A DNA stretch of 64,000 nt from Acinetobacter nosocomialis (GCA_025736915.1 CP107049.1:1-64000), one strand, 5' to 3'. Shown: positions 43,836 through 56,006, counted from the first letter of the stretch. The notes: generated from the letters alone by a model not told the origin. Numbers and translations are program-made.

Positions 43836-45086
43836 TTAATTTTCTTGTAACTTAGGATCTTGGAATCCTGTTTCACGCATATCTTGAGAGTTGAATAGGA
43901 ACATAAATCCTATTGCAAAGCTTAGTATGCCAAAGAAGAGGATACTTCCTGATATTGGTAAAAACCGCGTTAAAAGACCTAAAGTTGTAGTGGCAATCGA
44001 ATCGCCTAACGCATCTTGTGCGAGCCAGATTGCGTTAATCCGCCCTAGATATTCATCAGGTGTATGTCCTTGCACAATGCTGTATTGAAGCAAGTTGGCA
44101 ATCGACATCAAATATCCGAAAACACATAAAATTGGTAAAGTCACGATGAGCCACGGTGAAAGTCCAATCATAATCATGCAACTAAAAACACCTAAGCACG
44201 TATAGAGCATAACTAAGCCGGGTTTGAGTAACTTTGTTGTCCATCCACTTAGTAAGGCACCCAAAGTCGAGCCTAACGGAACGGCCGAATACATAAGTCC
44301 GAGTTCAAATGCGCCGCCGTGAAAAATTTCGTCTGCCATTTGCGGAAAAATAATACGAATAGCACTGCTAAAACTGAGCAATGTTCCAATTAAAATGGTG
44401 CTACCGACCACTTTATTTTTAAAAACAAACTTAAACCCTTGAGCTAATTGGCGAAGAGGACTCTCACCATTTGATGCATGTTGTGGTTTAAGTGCAGGCA
44501 GTCCCATTAATAAAAACACAGTGAGTAAAGTACCCACGGTTGAGACCCAATACACAGTTGCTACACCACTAACAGCAATTAAAATACCGCCGATTGCTGG
44601 TGAAATAACAGTTGCAAGACGTACGGATACCATACTGATCGCACGGGCTTGTACAATATTCTCGCGCCCTACAATCACAGGCATAATCGCCATCATTGCT
44701 GTTACACCCAGTGCACCAAAGAAACCATCCCATGCCGATAAAAAATAAATAGCATAGAGCGAAGGGTGCTCAAACATGGCATTGATGGCGAGGCCTGCAA
44801 AGCCTAAACCACACACACCACGTGCCAATAAAATCAGCCATTTCCGATCTTTGCGATCTGACAGCAAACCACCAAGTAACAAGCCAATAAACATGGCAAT
44901 GCCTTCAAAAGCCATTGCAACGGCAACATTTAACGAACTACCTGTAATGTCATAGACTTGTTTTGGAATAGCTACGACCAACATGCCAATGGTTAACAAG
45001 GACAATGTACGGGCAATAAATACATGTCGGAAATGAGCATTACGTTTTAAAAGACTAAAATCGGTCAATATAGATTTGAAGCTCAT
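43836..45086 (-). CDS. EntS-type MFS siderophore exporter
   Basis: 416-residue, about 45-kDa MFS protein with 12 hydrophobic segments. '[37 protein letters not shown]' at the start and '[21 protein letters not shown]' are close to EntS, the enterobactin exporter. Its ATG overlaps the NRPS stop codon (ATGA), showing tight coupling. It is probably the inner-membrane exit route for the new siderophore and corresponds by size and place to 'p45' of A. baumannii 8399. The ATG at 45086 was chosen; an upstream ATG at 45119 would overlap the NRPS. Confidence 0.88.
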   Translation of the reverse strand: MSFKSILTDFSLLKRNAHFRHVFIARTLSLLTIGMLVVAIPKQVYDITGSSLNVAVAMAFEGIAMFIGLLLGGLLSDRKDRKWLILLARGVCGLGFAGLAINAMFEHPSLYAIYFLSAWDGFFGALGVTAMMAIMPVIVGRENIVQARAISMVSVRLATVISPAIGGILIAVSGVATVYWVSTVGTLLTVFLLMGLPALKPQHASNGESPLRQLAQGFKFVFKNKVVGSTILIGTLLSFSSAIRIIFPQMADEIFHGGAFELGLMYSAVPLGSTLGALLSGWTTKLLKPGLVMLYTCLGVFSCMIMIGLSPWLIVTLPILCVFGYLMSIANLLQYSIVQGHTPDEYLGRINAIWLAQDALGDSIATTTLGLLTRFLPISGSILFFGILSFAIGFMFLFNSQDMRETGFQDPKLQEN

Positions 45087-48000
45087 GGCGTATGCTCCTC
45101 TAAACCACGCGACTGACAAATCATGCGATTTAAAATCGGGCCAAGTGTTTCAAGCTGCTGCGGAGATAATAAATCGGTATGGTCTGCATCACTTAGTCGA
45201 ATAATATTGAGCTTTTTAACTAAAGGCGACCATTGTTGTTCTGGTTGGATATATGGAAGTAAATCTTTTTCAGCGACAACTAAGTGTAGTTCACCGTCAA
45301 AACGTGACATCTTATAAGGTTTTAATAAACGGACGGCATCGCGATAATTCGCAAAAATATCCTCTTGTAAACGGCGAGTTTCTTCACTTAATGCCGTATC
45401 TGCATCTGCTAAAATATCATTGAAGAATTGAAGCTGTTCTTGTTCGGCTTCTGCATTCATTTCCTCTAGCGACAAATCTAACCATTGATGAATTTCAGCA
45501 GGGTAAGTGTCTAATAAGCCGAGATAATCAACTTTTTCACCTTGTTCAGTTAACTTCGCTGCAACTGCATAGGCCACAGTGCCGCCAAGTGAATAACCTA
45601 GTAATGTATAAGGGCCTGTTGGTTGTTGCTTGCGAATAATCTCAAGTTGTTTTTCAACCAGCTCATCCATATCTGTACTATTTGCCAATAGGCCATCTGG
45701 TCGAGGAGACTGCAAACCGATAATTGGTAAATCAGGATGTACATAACGATTCAGAACCGTATATTGCCATGCTGAACCAGAACCTGGGTAGAAACAGAAC
45801 AATGGATGCCCTGAGCCGGAACGGATTGGTAAAATAGGTTGCATGCCAGTTTGTTCAACTTCTGCCAAACGTTCTTGTGTAAGAAGTAAAGCCGATAAAC
45901 GTTGAATCGTGACATGACTCATCAACTGACCAATTGGAATGGTCCGCTTAAATACTTTTCGGATCTCAATTGCAAGCCTCATCACCAAAATGGAATGCCC
46001 ACCAATCGCAAAGAAATCTTCGTTCACACCAATATTTTGATCTGTATTTAAAACTTGCTGGAAAATACGTGTCAGTTCATGTTCAAAAGCAGTGGTGGCG
46101 TACTGTTTTTCTGTATTTAAAGGATTAATTTTTGGTTGCGGCAGTGCTTTACGATCTAGCTTCCCATTATGGCTTAATGGGAATTGTTCGACCAACATAT
46201 AGTGTGTTGGCACCATATATGCAGGAAGCTGTTTCGCCAATTGTTTCTTTAGCTGCTCAATGTCCACAGGTGCTGTTGTTTGTAAGTAAGCAACTAACTG
46301 AACATCAGCTTTATTTTGTTCAGAAGAAATAGGGTGTACAACCACATCAAGACCGCTGAGTAAGCGTAATTGTTGTTCAATTTCGCCCAGCTCAATACGT
46401 TGCCCACGTATTTTTAACTGGTCGTCAGCACGGCCCACATATTGAATGCTGCCGTCTGCATGCCAACGGGCAATATCACCAGTACGGTACATGCGTTGAC
46501 CTGCTGCGAATGGATTTGCCACAAAACGTGTTGCTGTTAAGTCCGCTCGGTGCAAATAACCCATCGCCAGTTGATGGCCTGCCAAATAAAGTTCACCATC
46601 CACTCCAACAGGAACAGGGCGTAAGTATTGATCTAAAATATAAAGCTGGGTATTCCAGACTGGATATCCAATTGCAACGCTACTTTCTTCCGGGTGTAAT
46701 CCCAGTGTTGCATCCATATAACTCACGTCTACCGCAGCTTCAGTTGGGCCATATAAGTTATGTAGCTCACAGCTAAAGTGCTCGGTAAATGATTTTGCTA
46801 AAGCCGTTGGTAATGCCTCACCACTACAGAACACTCGGCGGATTGGTAAACTTTGACGCTGAGCAGATGACAAAATTTCGGTAGCAGCATTTTCAAAAAC
46901 AGCCAACATTGACGGTACAAAATGTAATGTTGTTACCTGATATTTTTGAATGAGGGTTAACAATGCCAATGGATCACGGTGTGCATCCACAGGTGCCATA
47001 ACCAATCGTGCACCCACTAAATATGACCAGAAAAACTCCCATACAGAGACATCGAAAGTACATGGTGTTTTTTGCAAAATCGTATCATCTGCTGATAGTG
47101 GATATTCTGATTGCATCCATAAAATACGGTTCACAATGGCTTGGTGAGAAACCATGACGCCTTTTGGCTGACCTGTTGTACCCGATGTATAGATTAAATA
47201 TGCCGGATGCTGTGGGGTAATGACTGTCGTTTTATAGCTGCTTAAATCAACCTTTGTTTCATCAAACAATTCATTAAAACCAAAGGTGGCTATTGATGGA
47301 TGGGCAATAGCAGCTAGATCTTTTTGTTCACCAATCACAAGTTTAGATTTGGCATCCTGCAACATAAATTTGATGCGTTCAGACGGATGTTGTAAATCAA
47401 TAGGTAAATAAGCTGCACCTGCTTCAATCACTGCTAAAATAGCGATACTCAGTTTGACTGATCTTGGTAGGGCAACCGCAACAATATCTCCAGCCTGTAC
47501 ACCCGCGCTTTGCAATTGCTGTGCTAAAGCACAAACTTGCAAACGCACTTCACTGAAACTGAGCTGATGATTTTCATCAGATAACGCCGTTTGTTCAGGC
47601 GTAATTCGAGCTTGTTCTCTGAGTAATTGCTGTAATGTACTCTGACGAACATAGTATTGGGTTTGATTTGTTTTCTGGATTAAATCGCGTTCTTCGGCCA
47701 GTTGTAAGCGATAGTTAGCTAGAGAAGTCTCTGGTTCATTTAATGCAATTTCAATCAATTGGACCATTCGCTCGAGGAAATGCTCTGGTTGATCAATTAC
47801 ACCACGCTGTTCGAGTAATAGCTCAATTTGATGATCAGGGATAACTAACAAAGCAAGCGGGTAATGGCTATAACCGCGATTTGTGAGTTTGGAAATAGCG
47901 GCATCACCAAGTTTTTGCTGCAAATATTGGTTATCAGGGTAGTTTTCTACGACTAACAAACTATCGAAAAGATTGCCTTGCCCCATTAGTTGCTGAATTG

Positions 48001-51000
48001 CACCCAGACCTAAACCATCATGTTCTAAATGTTCAACATGTAATTGTTGTAACTGAGTCAATTGTTCCCAAAGTGTTTGCTGCATGTTGAGCTTTACACG
48101 TACTGGAATCGTATTTAAAAACAATCCGATCTGCTGATCTAAGCCATTGATAGGTGCTGAACGCCCAGAAACAGGAGTACCAAACACAATATCTTCACGA
48201 TGAGCATAAATATTTAAAGTCATTGCCCAAATCATTTGCATGAAGACATTAAGCGTGATGCCTTGCTGGCGTAATTTGTGTTGAAGTTTCGCACCCAACT
48301 CAGCACTTAAACGATATGAAGTTTCCTGTACAGCTTGCTGTGCTTGATTAAATAAAATAAGTGGCTGTAAATCTGCTAAATCACGTTGCCATATTACTTT
48401 TGATGTTTCATGGTTACGTCCAGATAAAGCTTTAATCACTGTTTCATAACTATATTCAAGCACAGGCAATTGTTGGTTAGTTTGCTGATAGGCTTTAATA
48501 AAGTCTTGTAAAAACAGCGGAGTTGACCAGCCATCTGTTAACAGATGATGCACCATAATCAATAGTTCTGATTGTTCAGGAGCATGTTGAATTAAAGTTG
48601 CCCGAATTAAGCCATAGGGTTGGTCGAGCTGAATCGGTTGCTGCAATGCTTCTTGAATGGTTTGCTCAAGCAGATCGGGAGTGACTGAGCAAAACTGAAC
48701 TGGCCAAGCTTGAGTAGGATGTAATGAATAGATAAAAACAGGTTCTTCAGCTAATTCGCTAACAAAATGGCCACCTAATTGAGGGTGACGTTTTAATACG
48801 GTAATCAATGCTTGCTGTAAACGTACCGGATCAATGTCTCCATTTAAGCTAAGACGAGTAAAGGCATTATAATTTGATTGATTTTCTACTTGAGATAAGA
48901 ACAGCATGCCTTTTTGCAAAGGAAGCAAAGGCAAAATCGTGCTGTTTTTTCCATATTTTTCTTGAACCTTTTGTTCTAGCTCTGCTGAAAATAAAGGTTT
49001 TGAAACGGCTGCTTGTTGTTCATCTAAACGGGTGAGTTGCGGTGCCATAGCGGCGACTGTTTTAAATTGGAATACATCACTTGGTCTTAAACCGTAACCA
49101 CGTTGGCGTAATTGAGTACAAAGCATAATGGCCGAAATACTATCGCCACCTGTCATAAAGAAGTCATCATCAATTCCAATTGTGTCAAGCTTAAGAACAG
49201 ATGCAGTAATTTGACATAAAAGCTGTTGTTCAGGCGTTTCGGCCATTCGGCTATGTGTACGAATTTGAGGCTTTGGCAGTGCTTTTTTATCAACTTTACC
49301 ACTTACATTTCGTGGAAATTCGGACATAACAGTCAGGGCAGAAGGCACCATATATTCAGGCAGGTTTTGACGTAACTGGCTTAAATATTGTTGACTTAAT
49401 TGCTCACTGGTTTTTTCATCAAGTTCAATGTCTTTGACCACACAGTAACCGAGTAAACGATGACTGTTATTAATCGGTTCTGCAATCACGACAGCGCTTT
49501 CAACATTGGCCAAAATCGAAAGTCCATTTTCAACTTCACCAATCTCAACTCGATAACCACGAATTTTAATCTGGTCATCACAGCGCCCCATAAATTCAAG
49601 TTTACCCGCGCTATTCCAGCGGACTAAATCACCCGTACGGTACATGCGCTGTCCATGTTCAAATGGATTCGCTACAAAGCGGGCAGCACTTAAGTCAGCG
49701 CGACCTAAATAACCATTGGCAATCCCAAAACCAGAAATATAAAGCTCACCAATCACGCCAGCTGGGCATCGTTGTAAGTGACGATCTAGTACATAGGCCT
49801 GTGTATTACCAATCGGGTTACCAATGACAGGGCGAGCTGTCTGTTTTAATTCTGCTCGGAAAGTATCAACCGTATATTCGGTTGGGCCATACAAATTATG
49901 AGCAAAAAGAGCTGGCTGAGCATTGAGCTGTTGCCATAAAGCTAACGGTGCAGCTTCACCACCAATCAAAATAAGACTTGGGTGATGCTGATTTTCAGCA
50001 AATAAACCATTCGTCATCATTTGTGCACAAAAAGATGGTGGTAAATCAAGTGTATCGATTTGTCGTTGCTGAATTTCTTGCACTAAACCAAATGCATCAC
50101 GACGCATGTTTTCATCAAAAATATGTAGCTCTTGGCCCCAGAGCATCCAGAAAACTTGTAACCAAGATGAGTCAAATGAGAAAGAGTGTGTATGCGCTGC
50201 ACGTAATGGACGGTTAGAGAACCGCTCATTTACAGCTTCTAATACAGGCCAGTAAATGGTTGGTTTATGCGACAAAATAAGGTTGAGTAAAGAACCATGT
50301 GTGTTCATTACCCCTTTAGGGCGGCCAGTACTACCTGAGGTAAAAATGACATAAGCGACGTCTTGGAAATTAAATTTACGATTTTCGGCAGGAATATCAC
50401 TCGCATCTTGCTTTCGAATGTGTGTTTGAACATCTTCATGATCAAGATATAACTGCTGAATATTTTGCGGTAGCTTTTGTGCAAGTGCTTGAGTAGTTAA
50501 TACAAATAATGGGTTGGCATCTTCACACATCATTTGCATACGATCGATTGGATAATCTAAATCGAGAGGCAAGAAACTCGCACCAGAGTTTAGTACAGAT
50601 AACATCACCACAACTGAATCAATCGAACGAGGAATAGCTCCAGCAATGACAGTTTGCTTTTTAGCGCCATTTTCTTGTAAAAAACGAGTGAGTTGATTCA
50701 CTTGTACTGCAAGCTCAGCAAAACTCAGATGCACAAGGTTTGGACGTTCGCCACTCACGATTGCCGTACGTTCGGGATACTTTTTAACTTGTTCAAAAAA
50801 AATATCTAGAACATTATTATATTGTTCAGGGTGACTAACACGTGGACCAATACCACTTTGGGTCAGGGCAGCAAGTTCCTGCTGTGGGGTAATATTAAAA
50901 TTATTCCATTGTTGTTCTGATTGAATCAGCGCTTGTTCAAGCAATAGAGTTAAACGTTGCCCATGCATAAAGAGCTCATCTTGTGTATAGCGCTCTGCAT

Positions 51001-52234
51001 CTGCACGCAGTTCTATAATGAGTTCTTGATCTTGAACAATAAAAGAAAACTCAAAATCATCAATTGGACCTGTAGAAATATGGTGTGTTTTAACTTTTTC
51101 ACCATCCAATATCAGATCTTGGTCAAAAGCTTTATAGTTTAAAATAGGGCCATACATTCGTTCATAAATGTCGATACTATTTAAATCTCTTAAAATTTGT
51201 TCAGCATCATATTTTTGATGTGGACGTATCTGTTGCAGTTGTGCCTGCACATGCAGCGCTAAACTCGCCCAACTATCTTTTTCACTCACACTGAACTTTA
51301 CCGGTAAGACATTTACCGCTGGTAAAGTCGAGCGAATTGCTTTTGAACCTAAACGGCGCATAAATGGAATACCGACAACCAATTCTGCTTTGTCGGTCAT
51401 TTTGCAAATATATTGTAATGACAATGACATCATCATGTCATTCAAACCAACTTTAAGATTTGAAGCAATCTGTTGTATCAGGGCTAAAATTCCTGAAGAA
51501 AAACGAAGGTGATGCTTAACAAATTGTGCTGTTGTTTTTGCTGCCAAGTGATGAGTACTTAAAGTGACAGGACTCGGTAAATCTTGGCAATATGACTTCC
51601 AGAAGTTCTGATCTTGCTTAAATTGATGGCTATTTTCATAAGCCTGACGTTCTTGAATAACATGTTGAACTTCAATAAAAGTCGAAGGACTAAGATCTTT
51701 TCCTGATTGTAATTGCTGGTACAAATCAACAATACGTTTTGTCAGGTTAATCATGCTAAAGCCATCAAGCATGATGTGGTGATAACGCTGATACCAATAC
51801 ACTTTGTCATGCGTCGTAAATAACACCTGACGGTATAAGTGATTATCGGTTTCTTTAAGTGATTTTGCGCATAACCGATCTGTTGGCATCCAATCCCATA
51901 AACGTTGCTGAGCTTTTTTAGGTGTTAAATGACAAAAATCAAACTCCTCTATTTGTATTTGTACCTGATGATTAAGCTCAATAAAAGGTTTTGACGGGTC
52001 AGATGAATATGAAGCAATGACCGTATCGGCTTCATTTAAACCAATTTGAATGGCTTGTTTAAATAATGAAAGATCAACCGATTTAGGAAGTTCAAGACAG
52101 TGAGCAATGGTATATAGATCATTAATAGAACTTAAATGATCGGCAAGAAATATCCCCAATTGTGTAGAAGTAAGCTCAAAGCGTGTTGGCCCAGAAAGCT
52201 CTTGAGTAAATTCATTATGTAATGCTTGATTCAT
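45083..52234 (-). CDS. Two-module siderophore NRPS (C-A-T-C-A-T-TE)
   Basis: 2383 residues. Domains: C1 about 17-440 (HHIMLDG, His152-153), A1 about 470-985, T1 Ser1032, C2 about 1100-1510 (HHLLTDG, His1229-1230), A2 about 1530-2030, T2 Ser2081, TE about 2135-2380 (GYSLGG, Ser2215; Asp2242). By position the A2 code is D1728 V W1732 H1771 F1802 S1804 L V D K2025, i.e. DVWHFSLVDK, the EntF serine code. The A1 code reads DSLDLGLVDK (D688, S, L692, D730, L756, G758, L781, V, D790, K980), which I do not recognise. The size and order equal DhbF (bacillibactin), not EntF. No epimerase domain is present. Predicted to join DHB, an unknown amino acid and serine, and to release the product by the TE. 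GGAGAA lies six bases before the ATG. Confidence 0.93.
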   Translation of the reverse strand: MNQALHNEFTQELSGPTRFELTSTQLGIFLADHLSSINDLYTIAHCLELPKSVDLSLFKQAIQIGLNEADTVIASYSSDPSKPFIELNHQVQIQIEEFDFCHLTPKKAQQRLWDWMPTDRLCAKSLKETDNHLYRQVLFTTHDKVYWYQRYHHIMLDGFSMINLTKRIVDLYQQLQSGKDLSPSTFIEVQHVIQERQAYENSHQFKQDQNFWKSYCQDLPSPVTLSTHHLAAKTTAQFVKHHLRFSSGILALIQQIASNLKVGLNDMMMSLSLQYICKMTDKAELVVGIPFMRRLGSKAIRSTLPAVNVLPVKFSVSEKDSWASLALHVQAQLQQIRPHQKYDAEQILRDLNSIDIYERMYGPILNYKAFDQDLILDGEKVKTHHISTGPIDDFEFSFIVQDQELIIELRADAERYTQDELFMHGQRLTLLLEQALIQSEQQWNNFNITPQQELAALTQSGIGPRVSHPEQYNNVLDIFFEQVKKYPERTAIVSGERPNLVHLSFAELAVQVNQLTRFLQENGAKKQTVIAGAIPRSIDSVVVMLSVLNSGASFLPLDLDYPIDRMQMMCEDANPLFVLTTQALAQKLPQNIQQLYLDHEDVQTHIRKQDASDIPAENRKFNFQDVAYVIFTSGSTGRPKGVMNTHGSLLNLILSHKPTIYWPVLEAVNERFSNRPLRAAHTHSFSFDSSWLQVFWMLWGQELHIFDENMRRDAFGLVQEIQQRQIDTLDLPPSFCAQMMTNGLFAENQHHPSLILIGGEAAPLALWQQLNAQPALFAHNLYGPTEYTVDTFRAELKQTARPVIGNPIGNTQAYVLDRHLQRCPAGVIGELYISGFGIANGYLGRADLSAARFVANPFEHGQRMYRTGDLVRWNSAGKLEFMGRCDDQIKIRGYRVEIGEVENGLSILANVESAVVIAEPINNSHRLLGYCVVKDIELDEKTSEQLSQQYLSQLRQNLPEYMVPSALTVMSEFPRNVSGKVDKKALPKPQIRTHSRMAETPEQQLLCQITASVLKLDTIGIDDDFFMTGGDSISAIMLCTQLRQRGYGLRPSDVFQFKTVAAMAPQLTRLDEQQAAVSKPLFSAELEQKVQEKYGKNSTILPLLPLQKGMLFLSQVENQSNYNAFTRLSLNGDIDPVRLQQALITVLKRHPQLGGHFVSELAEEPVFIYSLHPTQAWPVQFCSVTPDLLEQTIQEALQQPIQLDQPYGLIRATLIQHAPEQSELLIMVHHLLTDGWSTPLFLQDFIKAYQQTNQQLPVLEYSYETVIKALSGRNHETSKVIWQRDLADLQPLILFNQAQQAVQETSYRLSAELGAKLQHKLRQQGITLNVFMQMIWAMTLNIYAHREDIVFGTPVSGRSAPINGLDQQIGLFLNTIPVRVKLNMQQTLWEQLTQLQQLHVEHLEHDGLGLGAIQQLMGQGNLFDSLLVVENYPDNQYLQQKLGDAAISKLTNRGYSHYPLALLVIPDHQIELLLEQRGVIDQPEHFLERMVQLIEIALNEPETSLANYRLQLAEERDLIQKTNQTQYYVRQSTLQQLLREQARITPEQTALSDENHQLSFSEVRLQVCALAQQLQSAGVQAGDIVAVALPRSVKLSIAILAVIEAGAAYLPIDLQHPSERIKFMLQDAKSKLVIGEQKDLAAIAHPSIATFGFNELFDETKVDLSSYKTTVITPQHPAYLIYTSGTTGQPKGVMVSHQAIVNRILWMQSEYPLSADDTILQKTPCTFDVSVWEFFWSYLVGARLVMAPVDAHRDPLALLTLIQKYQVTTLHFVPSMLAVFENAATEILSSAQRQSLPIRRVFCSGEALPTALAKSFTEHFSCELHNLYGPTEAAVDVSYMDATLGLHPEESSVAIGYPVWNTQLYILDQYLRPVPVGVDGELYLAGHQLAMGYLHRADLTATRFVANPFAAGQRMYRTGDIARWHADGSIQYVGRADDQLKIRGQRIELGEIEQQLRLLSGLDVVVHPISSEQNKADVQLVAYLQTTAPVDIEQLKKQLAKQLPAYMVPTHYMLVEQFPLSHNGKLDRKALPQPKINPLNTEKQYATTAFEHELTRIFQQVLNTDQNIGVNEDFFAIGGHSILVMRLAIEIRKVFKRTIPIGQLMSHVTIQRLSALLLTQERLAEVEQTGMQPILPIRSGSGHPLFCFYPGSGSAWQYTVLNRYVHPDLPIIGLQSPRPDGLLANSTDMDELVEKQLEIIRKQQPTGPYTLLGYSLGGTVAYAVAAKLTEQGEKVDYLGLLDTYPAEIHQWLDLSLEEMNAEAEQEQLQFFNDILADADTALSEETRRLQEDIFANYRDAVRLLKPYKMSRFDGELHLVVAEKDLLPYIQPEQQWSPLVKKLNIIRLSDADHTDLLSPQQLETLGPILNRMICQSRGLEEHTP

Positions 52235-52246
52235 GACTGTTCTCCA

Positions 52247-52462
52247 TTACGCTTGTTGAAAAGGATTAATGGTTAACCAATGCTTTTCTACATAGGCAAT
52301 ACATGAAGCCCGCGTATCTGGTCCATGCTGAATATCCCACCCCGATGGCACCTGATGTTGAGCAGGCCATAAACTGAACTCACCTTGCTGATTTTTTAGA
52401 ACTTGAAAAGATAAACTTTCGTTATCAAATGGATTGATATAATTTTCCTGTAAGTTACTCAT
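52247..52462 (-). CDS. MbtH-like NRPS activator
   Basis: 71-residue protein that binds and activates adenylation domains. The MbtH core is present: 'FSLWPAQHQVPSGWDIQHGP' and 'ASCIAYVEKHWLTINP'. The usual 'W-T-D-x-R-P' end is modified to 'WLTINP', a mild divergence. It lies 12 bases upstream of the NRPS start, so it is coexpressed with it. Confidence 0.9.
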   Translation of the reverse strand: MSNLQENYINPFDNESLSFQVLKNQQGEFSLWPAQHQVPSGWDIQHGPDTRASCIAYVEKHWLTINPFQQA

Positions 52463-52491
52463 GATATTGTTATCCTTGATGAAACAAATGG

Positions 52492-53691
52492 TTATAGTGA
52501 AAGTGTTTGTTGCAATGCCTTAAGCAAGTCAGTGCGCCAGTTCACGGCATCATGTCCGCCCGGAAAAGTCTGAAAACTCACTTGATTGAATGATTGCAAT
52601 TGTTGATAAAGCTGAAGGGCATCGTCCCGCATATCGGTTTCATACGTGCCAGCACTGATATAAATTTGAGTTGTTTTTGATAATTGATCAGATAAGTCTT
52701 GAAGCAGTTCTAAAAAATTACCTTTGTGTTTTCGCCCTAAAATACTGTTTGAAAAATCTGACCACCAATAAGATCCAGATTGCAAAATTAGGGAAGTAAA
52801 AATGGTCGGGAACAACAAAGTACTATGTAAAGCACATAAGCCGCCTAAACTTTGACCACATAACGTAATGTATGTTTTAGAAATAAATGCATATTCTTTT
52901 AAGAGTATTTCAATGAGTTCATCAACCAACGCCTGACTAAATGCATCATGGCAACCATAATCTTGTTGGCGTTGTTGACTATTTAAACTATGAACAAAAA
53001 CATAAATTGCTGGACGAATCTTATTTGAATCAGTCAAATGTCGAATTTCGGGCAGAATTGAAAGCTCTCGACTCCAGATTTGTCCATCAAGCAAAATAAC
53101 TAATGGCAGACTTTCTTCTGCTAATTCACCACTAATAAAAATATCAACCAAATAATCCTGTTGGCATAAGCGACTTGACCATTTAAATGTCTTTGTAATT
53201 GGGCAATCGCTTATTAAAGATTTTGTGTTCTCGAGTTGAATCTGATTGATATAACGCGCTAAATGTCCTGTATAAACTGCTTGATGGCTTAAAGGATCAA
53301 TTTGAGCATTTTGTTTAAGCTGTGTCTGCCACCATGAGCGGCGTGTGGACGCGCAATCTGTTTCTGGCGCTTCTTCACTAGCGGTCACTACAACATAACT
53401 ACCAGCCCAAGCTAGAGGCAGCTCTATTTCAAAAAAATACACATCTGTCCCAGCTATACGGCTAAAACGATTCCACTTTTGATAGATAGAAGGGCTTTGT
53501 GAATAAATATCAATATAGACAAAGATACTTTCTTTAGGCTCAGGACTACGCCAAACAAAGGTACACAGCGCTTTATTTTTTTGTAGGTTAACGAGTGGGC
53601 TACCTATTTTTTTAACGATATTCCACCAGACCTCACTCCCAACATTGAGTTGTTGAAATAGGGGATGTAAGGGATGAGAAAATGGCTTCAT
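52492..53691 (-). CDS. fes: Fes-type ferric siderophore esterase
   Basis: 399 residues. The N-terminal ~180 residues resemble the Fes-specific domain and the C-terminal part is an esterase with the nucleophile elbow 'GQSLGGLCAL' and a C-terminal His ('FPGGHDAVNW'). It hydrolyses ester bonds of tri-lactone catecholates to release iron in the cytoplasm; its presence implies that the product contains a serine-ester backbone. The ATG at 53691 has GGA six bases upstream. The frame continues to a TTG at 53760, which lies inside a Fur box and is unlikely. First gene of the fes-mbtH-NRPS-exporter operon. Confidence 0.88.
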   Translation of the reverse strand: MKPFSHPLHPLFQQLNVGSEVWWNIVKKIGSPLVNLQKNKALCTFVWRSPEPKESIFVYIDIYSQSPSIYQKWNRFSRIAGTDVYFFEIELPLAWAGSYVVVTASEEAPETDCASTRRSWWQTQLKQNAQIDPLSHQAVYTGHLARYINQIQLENTKSLISDCPITKTFKWSSRLCQQDYLVDIFISGELAEESLPLVILLDGQIWSRELSILPEIRHLTDSNKIRPAIYVFVHSLNSQQRQQDYGCHDAFSQALVDELIEILLKEYAFISKTYITLCGQSLGGLCALHSTLLFPTIFTSLILQSGSYWWSDFSNSILGRKHKGNFLELLQDLSDQLSKTTQIYISAGTYETDMRDDALQLYQQLQSFNQVSFQTFPGGHDAVNWRTDLLKALQQTLSL

Positions 53692-53729
53692 TTTGAGTCC
53701 ATCTCGACAAGAAAGCGCGGTAAAATTAT

Positions 53730-53771
53730 CAAAATGATTATCATTAGTAAATGAAAACAATTATCATTATA
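53730..53771. promoter_or_regulatory. Tandem Fur-like boxes before fes
   Basis: On the minus strand, TATAATGATAATTGTTTTC (53771-53753) and ACTAATGATAATCATTTTG (53748-53730) each agree with the 19-bp Fur consensus at 15 positions. They precede the fes ATG by 39-80 bases and should repress the minus-strand operon when iron is plentiful. Confidence 0.78.
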
Positions 53772-53893
53772 ATCAATAAAGAAATGCTTATTTTTATAAT
53801 ATCAATTAAAAACAATAACTTAATTTAAAATTATGGTTAATAAATAGCTTAATTTAGATTGTAATCATATGTTTGATATTTATTGCACTTGAT

Positions 53894-53912
53894 AATAATG
53901 ATAATTATTTGC
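53894..53912. promoter_or_regulatory. Fur-like box before entA
   Basis: AATAATGATAATTATTTGC agrees with the Fur consensus at 15 of 19 positions. It lies 45 bases before the entA ATG and controls the entA-C-E-B operon. Confidence 0.75.
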
Positions 53913-53956
53913 AATTATGTTGCGCAATTTAATATTGCTTCAAACAGGAGTTAAAT

Positions 53957-54727
53957 ATGAGCTCTACCATCGTGGTCACAGGTGCTGCAAGAGGTATTGG
54001 AGCTGCTATTGCAAAAAAATTATTGCAGCAAGGATATCAAGTGATTGGTATTGACCAACAGGAAAACCCAGAACAATGGGAAATCATTCAAAAGCTAGAA
54101 AACTATGAAATATCACGTTGGCAAGGAATTTCACAAGACATTACACAGCAACAAACTACTCAAAATTTGATTGCGGAGCTTTTGGAAAAGCACAACATTA
54201 CAGGCTTAGTAAATGCAGCGGGCGTTTTGATTATGCGTTCGATGCTTGAAGCAAAAACAGAAGACTGGCAAACACTTTTTGCTGTAAATGTCATGGCACC
54301 CATTGCGATTAGTCAACAACTTGCTAAACATTTTTGTGAAAAAAAGCAGGGAAGCATTGTCACGATTAGCTCGAACAGTTCACGTATGCCACGTATACAA
54401 CTTGGCATGTATGCAACGAGTAAAGCTGCACTGAGCCATTACTGCCGTAATCTTGCACTTGAAATCGCACCTCACCAAGTCAGGCTCAATATTGTTTCAC
54501 CAGGCTCTACGCTCACTCAAATGCAGCAGCAGCTTTGGACAGATAATTCGCCTCCACCTGCTGTTATTGATGGTGACTTAAACCAGTACCGCACTGGTAT
54601 TCCACTTAGAAAACTTGCTCAGCCTGAAGATATCGCTAATACCGTTAGCTTTTTACTTTCAGACCAAGCAGCACAAATTACTATGCAAGAAATTGTGGTC
54701 GATGGGGGAGCCACATTAGGCGTTTAA
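53957..54727 (+). CDS. entA: 2,3-dihydro-2,3-dihydroxybenzoate dehydrogenase
   Basis: 256-residue SDR enzyme that makes 2,3-dihydroxybenzoate (DHB) from its dihydro form. The NAD motif is TGAARGIG (residues 8-15), 'NAAG' is near 87, and the catalytic Tyr-x3-Lys lies in 'MYATSKAALSHY'. AGGAG precedes the ATG. It leads a four-gene operon in the order A-C-E-B, the order I recall for dhbACEB in A. baumannii 8399. Confidence 0.93.
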   Translation: MSSTIVVTGAARGIGAAIAKKLLQQGYQVIGIDQQENPEQWEIIQKLENYEISRWQGISQDITQQQTTQNLIAELLEKHNITGLVNAAGVLIMRSMLEAKTEDWQTLFAVNVMAPIAISQQLAKHFCEKKQGSIVTISSNSSRMPRIQLGMYATSKAALSHYCRNLALEIAPHQVRLNIVSPGSTLTQMQQQLWTDNSPPPAVIDGDLNQYRTGIPLRKLAQPEDIANTVSFLLSDQAAQITMQEIVVDGGATLGV

Positions 54728-54771
54728 ATATTAATTCATCACAACAAAATAATTTTATAAGGAGTTGCGAG

Positions 54772-55995
54772 ATGTCGGTACAGCATCCGTATTTTATCCA
54801 ACGAGAAAATTTTACTGAAAGCAGAATTACACTCGCAAAAGAAGTTTTAAATTGCACTGATAACGCTGGTTTTATATTTACGACTCCTGAATACATCATA
54901 TCGAGTCATCAAAAACTTAAAGATATTGAGGTTACAAAAGACACTCAGTTAAAAGAGTGGCTAAACGAAGCCCGTCTACAATTACAACAAGCAATTGCAG
55001 ATGGTTATAGCGATGCCAAGGTTATGGGTGGGTTGCCATTTAGTTCATCGGCAGATGTCAATTTAATGCTGATGCAAGATGCCAAGGTTTACCAGAAAGC
55101 TTTATTTTCACAAACTGATATTAATCTTGATGACTTAATATTAAAGCAGGCCGATTATTTACCTTCAGGTGAACACTATCAACAGCAAGTTGAATATTTA
55201 GTACAACAAATGCGGGCACAAAAGCTAGATAAAGCAGTACTTGCTCGTATTTTACAACTTGAATTTGAAGACAATCTTCCAATCTCGGATGTATTTTATA
55301 ACTTGGCCAAGCATAATCCTGAAGGATATAACTATGCAGTCGCAAGACATCCTCAAAGCGAAGGTTGGTTTGTTGGTGCAAGTCCTGAACTTTTAATTGC
55401 AAAGCAAAATAATAAAATCTGGAGTAAACCTGTTGCGGGCACATTAGCACGCGATGATGATCCGATTATTGACCAAAATAACGCCAGAGCATTACTTGCT
55501 TCACAAAAAGATCAACATGAGCATGCTCTTGTCATCGAAATGATTGCCGATGAACTCACTCCTTTTTGCAAGCAACTGCATGTGCCCAAACAGCCTTCAC
55601 TTATTCGCACCAAACGTCTTTGGCACTTGGCCTCACACATTACGGGTGAACTTAAGCAAGCCGATACTCATGTTTTTGACTTAATTGAACGTCTACATCC
55701 GACACCTGCAATTTGTGGTGAGCCAAGCGCCGTAGCAAAAAATTTGATTCAGCAACTTGAACCATTTAACCGTGAACTATTCGCCGGAACCATGGGGTGG
55801 GCCGATGCCGAAGGTAATGGTGAATGGTCGGTGACTGTTCGCTGTGCTCGTATTTATCAAAATATTGCCCGTTTATTTGCCGGTGCAGGAATTGTGGAAG
55901 CCTCACGCCCACAAGCTGAACATGCTGAAACTGCTGCAAAGTTCCGTACTGTACTTGATGGCTTGCACATTTCACCAGACCAATTACCACGATAA
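54772..55995 (+). CDS. entC: Isochorismate synthase
   Basis: 407-residue chorismate-utilising enzyme that isomerises chorismate to isochorismate, the entry step to DHB. Blocks 'VLARILQLEFED', 'PEGYNYAVARHP', 'LVGASPELL-type FVGASPELLIAK', 'KPVAGTLARDDD', 'LHPTPAICGEPSAVA' and 'RLFAGAGIVEASRPQAE' are the catalytic and magnesium-binding segments of the family. AAGGAG precedes the ATG. Second gene of the operon, 44 bases after entA. Confidence 0.94.
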   Translation: MSVQHPYFIQRENFTESRITLAKEVLNCTDNAGFIFTTPEYIISSHQKLKDIEVTKDTQLKEWLNEARLQLQQAIADGYSDAKVMGGLPFSSSADVNLMLMQDAKVYQKALFSQTDINLDDLILKQADYLPSGEHYQQQVEYLVQQMRAQKLDKAVLARILQLEFEDNLPISDVFYNLAKHNPEGYNYAVARHPQSEGWFVGASPELLIAKQNNKIWSKPVAGTLARDDDPIIDQNNARALLASQKDQHEHALVIEMIADELTPFCKQLHVPKQPSLIRTKRLWHLASHITGELKQADTHVFDLIERLHPTPAICGEPSAVAKNLIQQLEPFNRELFAGTMGWADAEGNGEWSVTVRCARIYQNIARLFAGAGIVEASRPQAEHAETAAKFRTVLDGLHISPDQLPR

Positions 55996-56006
55996 GGAAT
56001 AAATAA

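Noticed and set aside
53692..53760. N-terminal extension of Fes to a TTG start
   Set aside because: The TTG and following codons lie inside Fur-like boxes, and a good ribosome site precedes the ATG at 53691.
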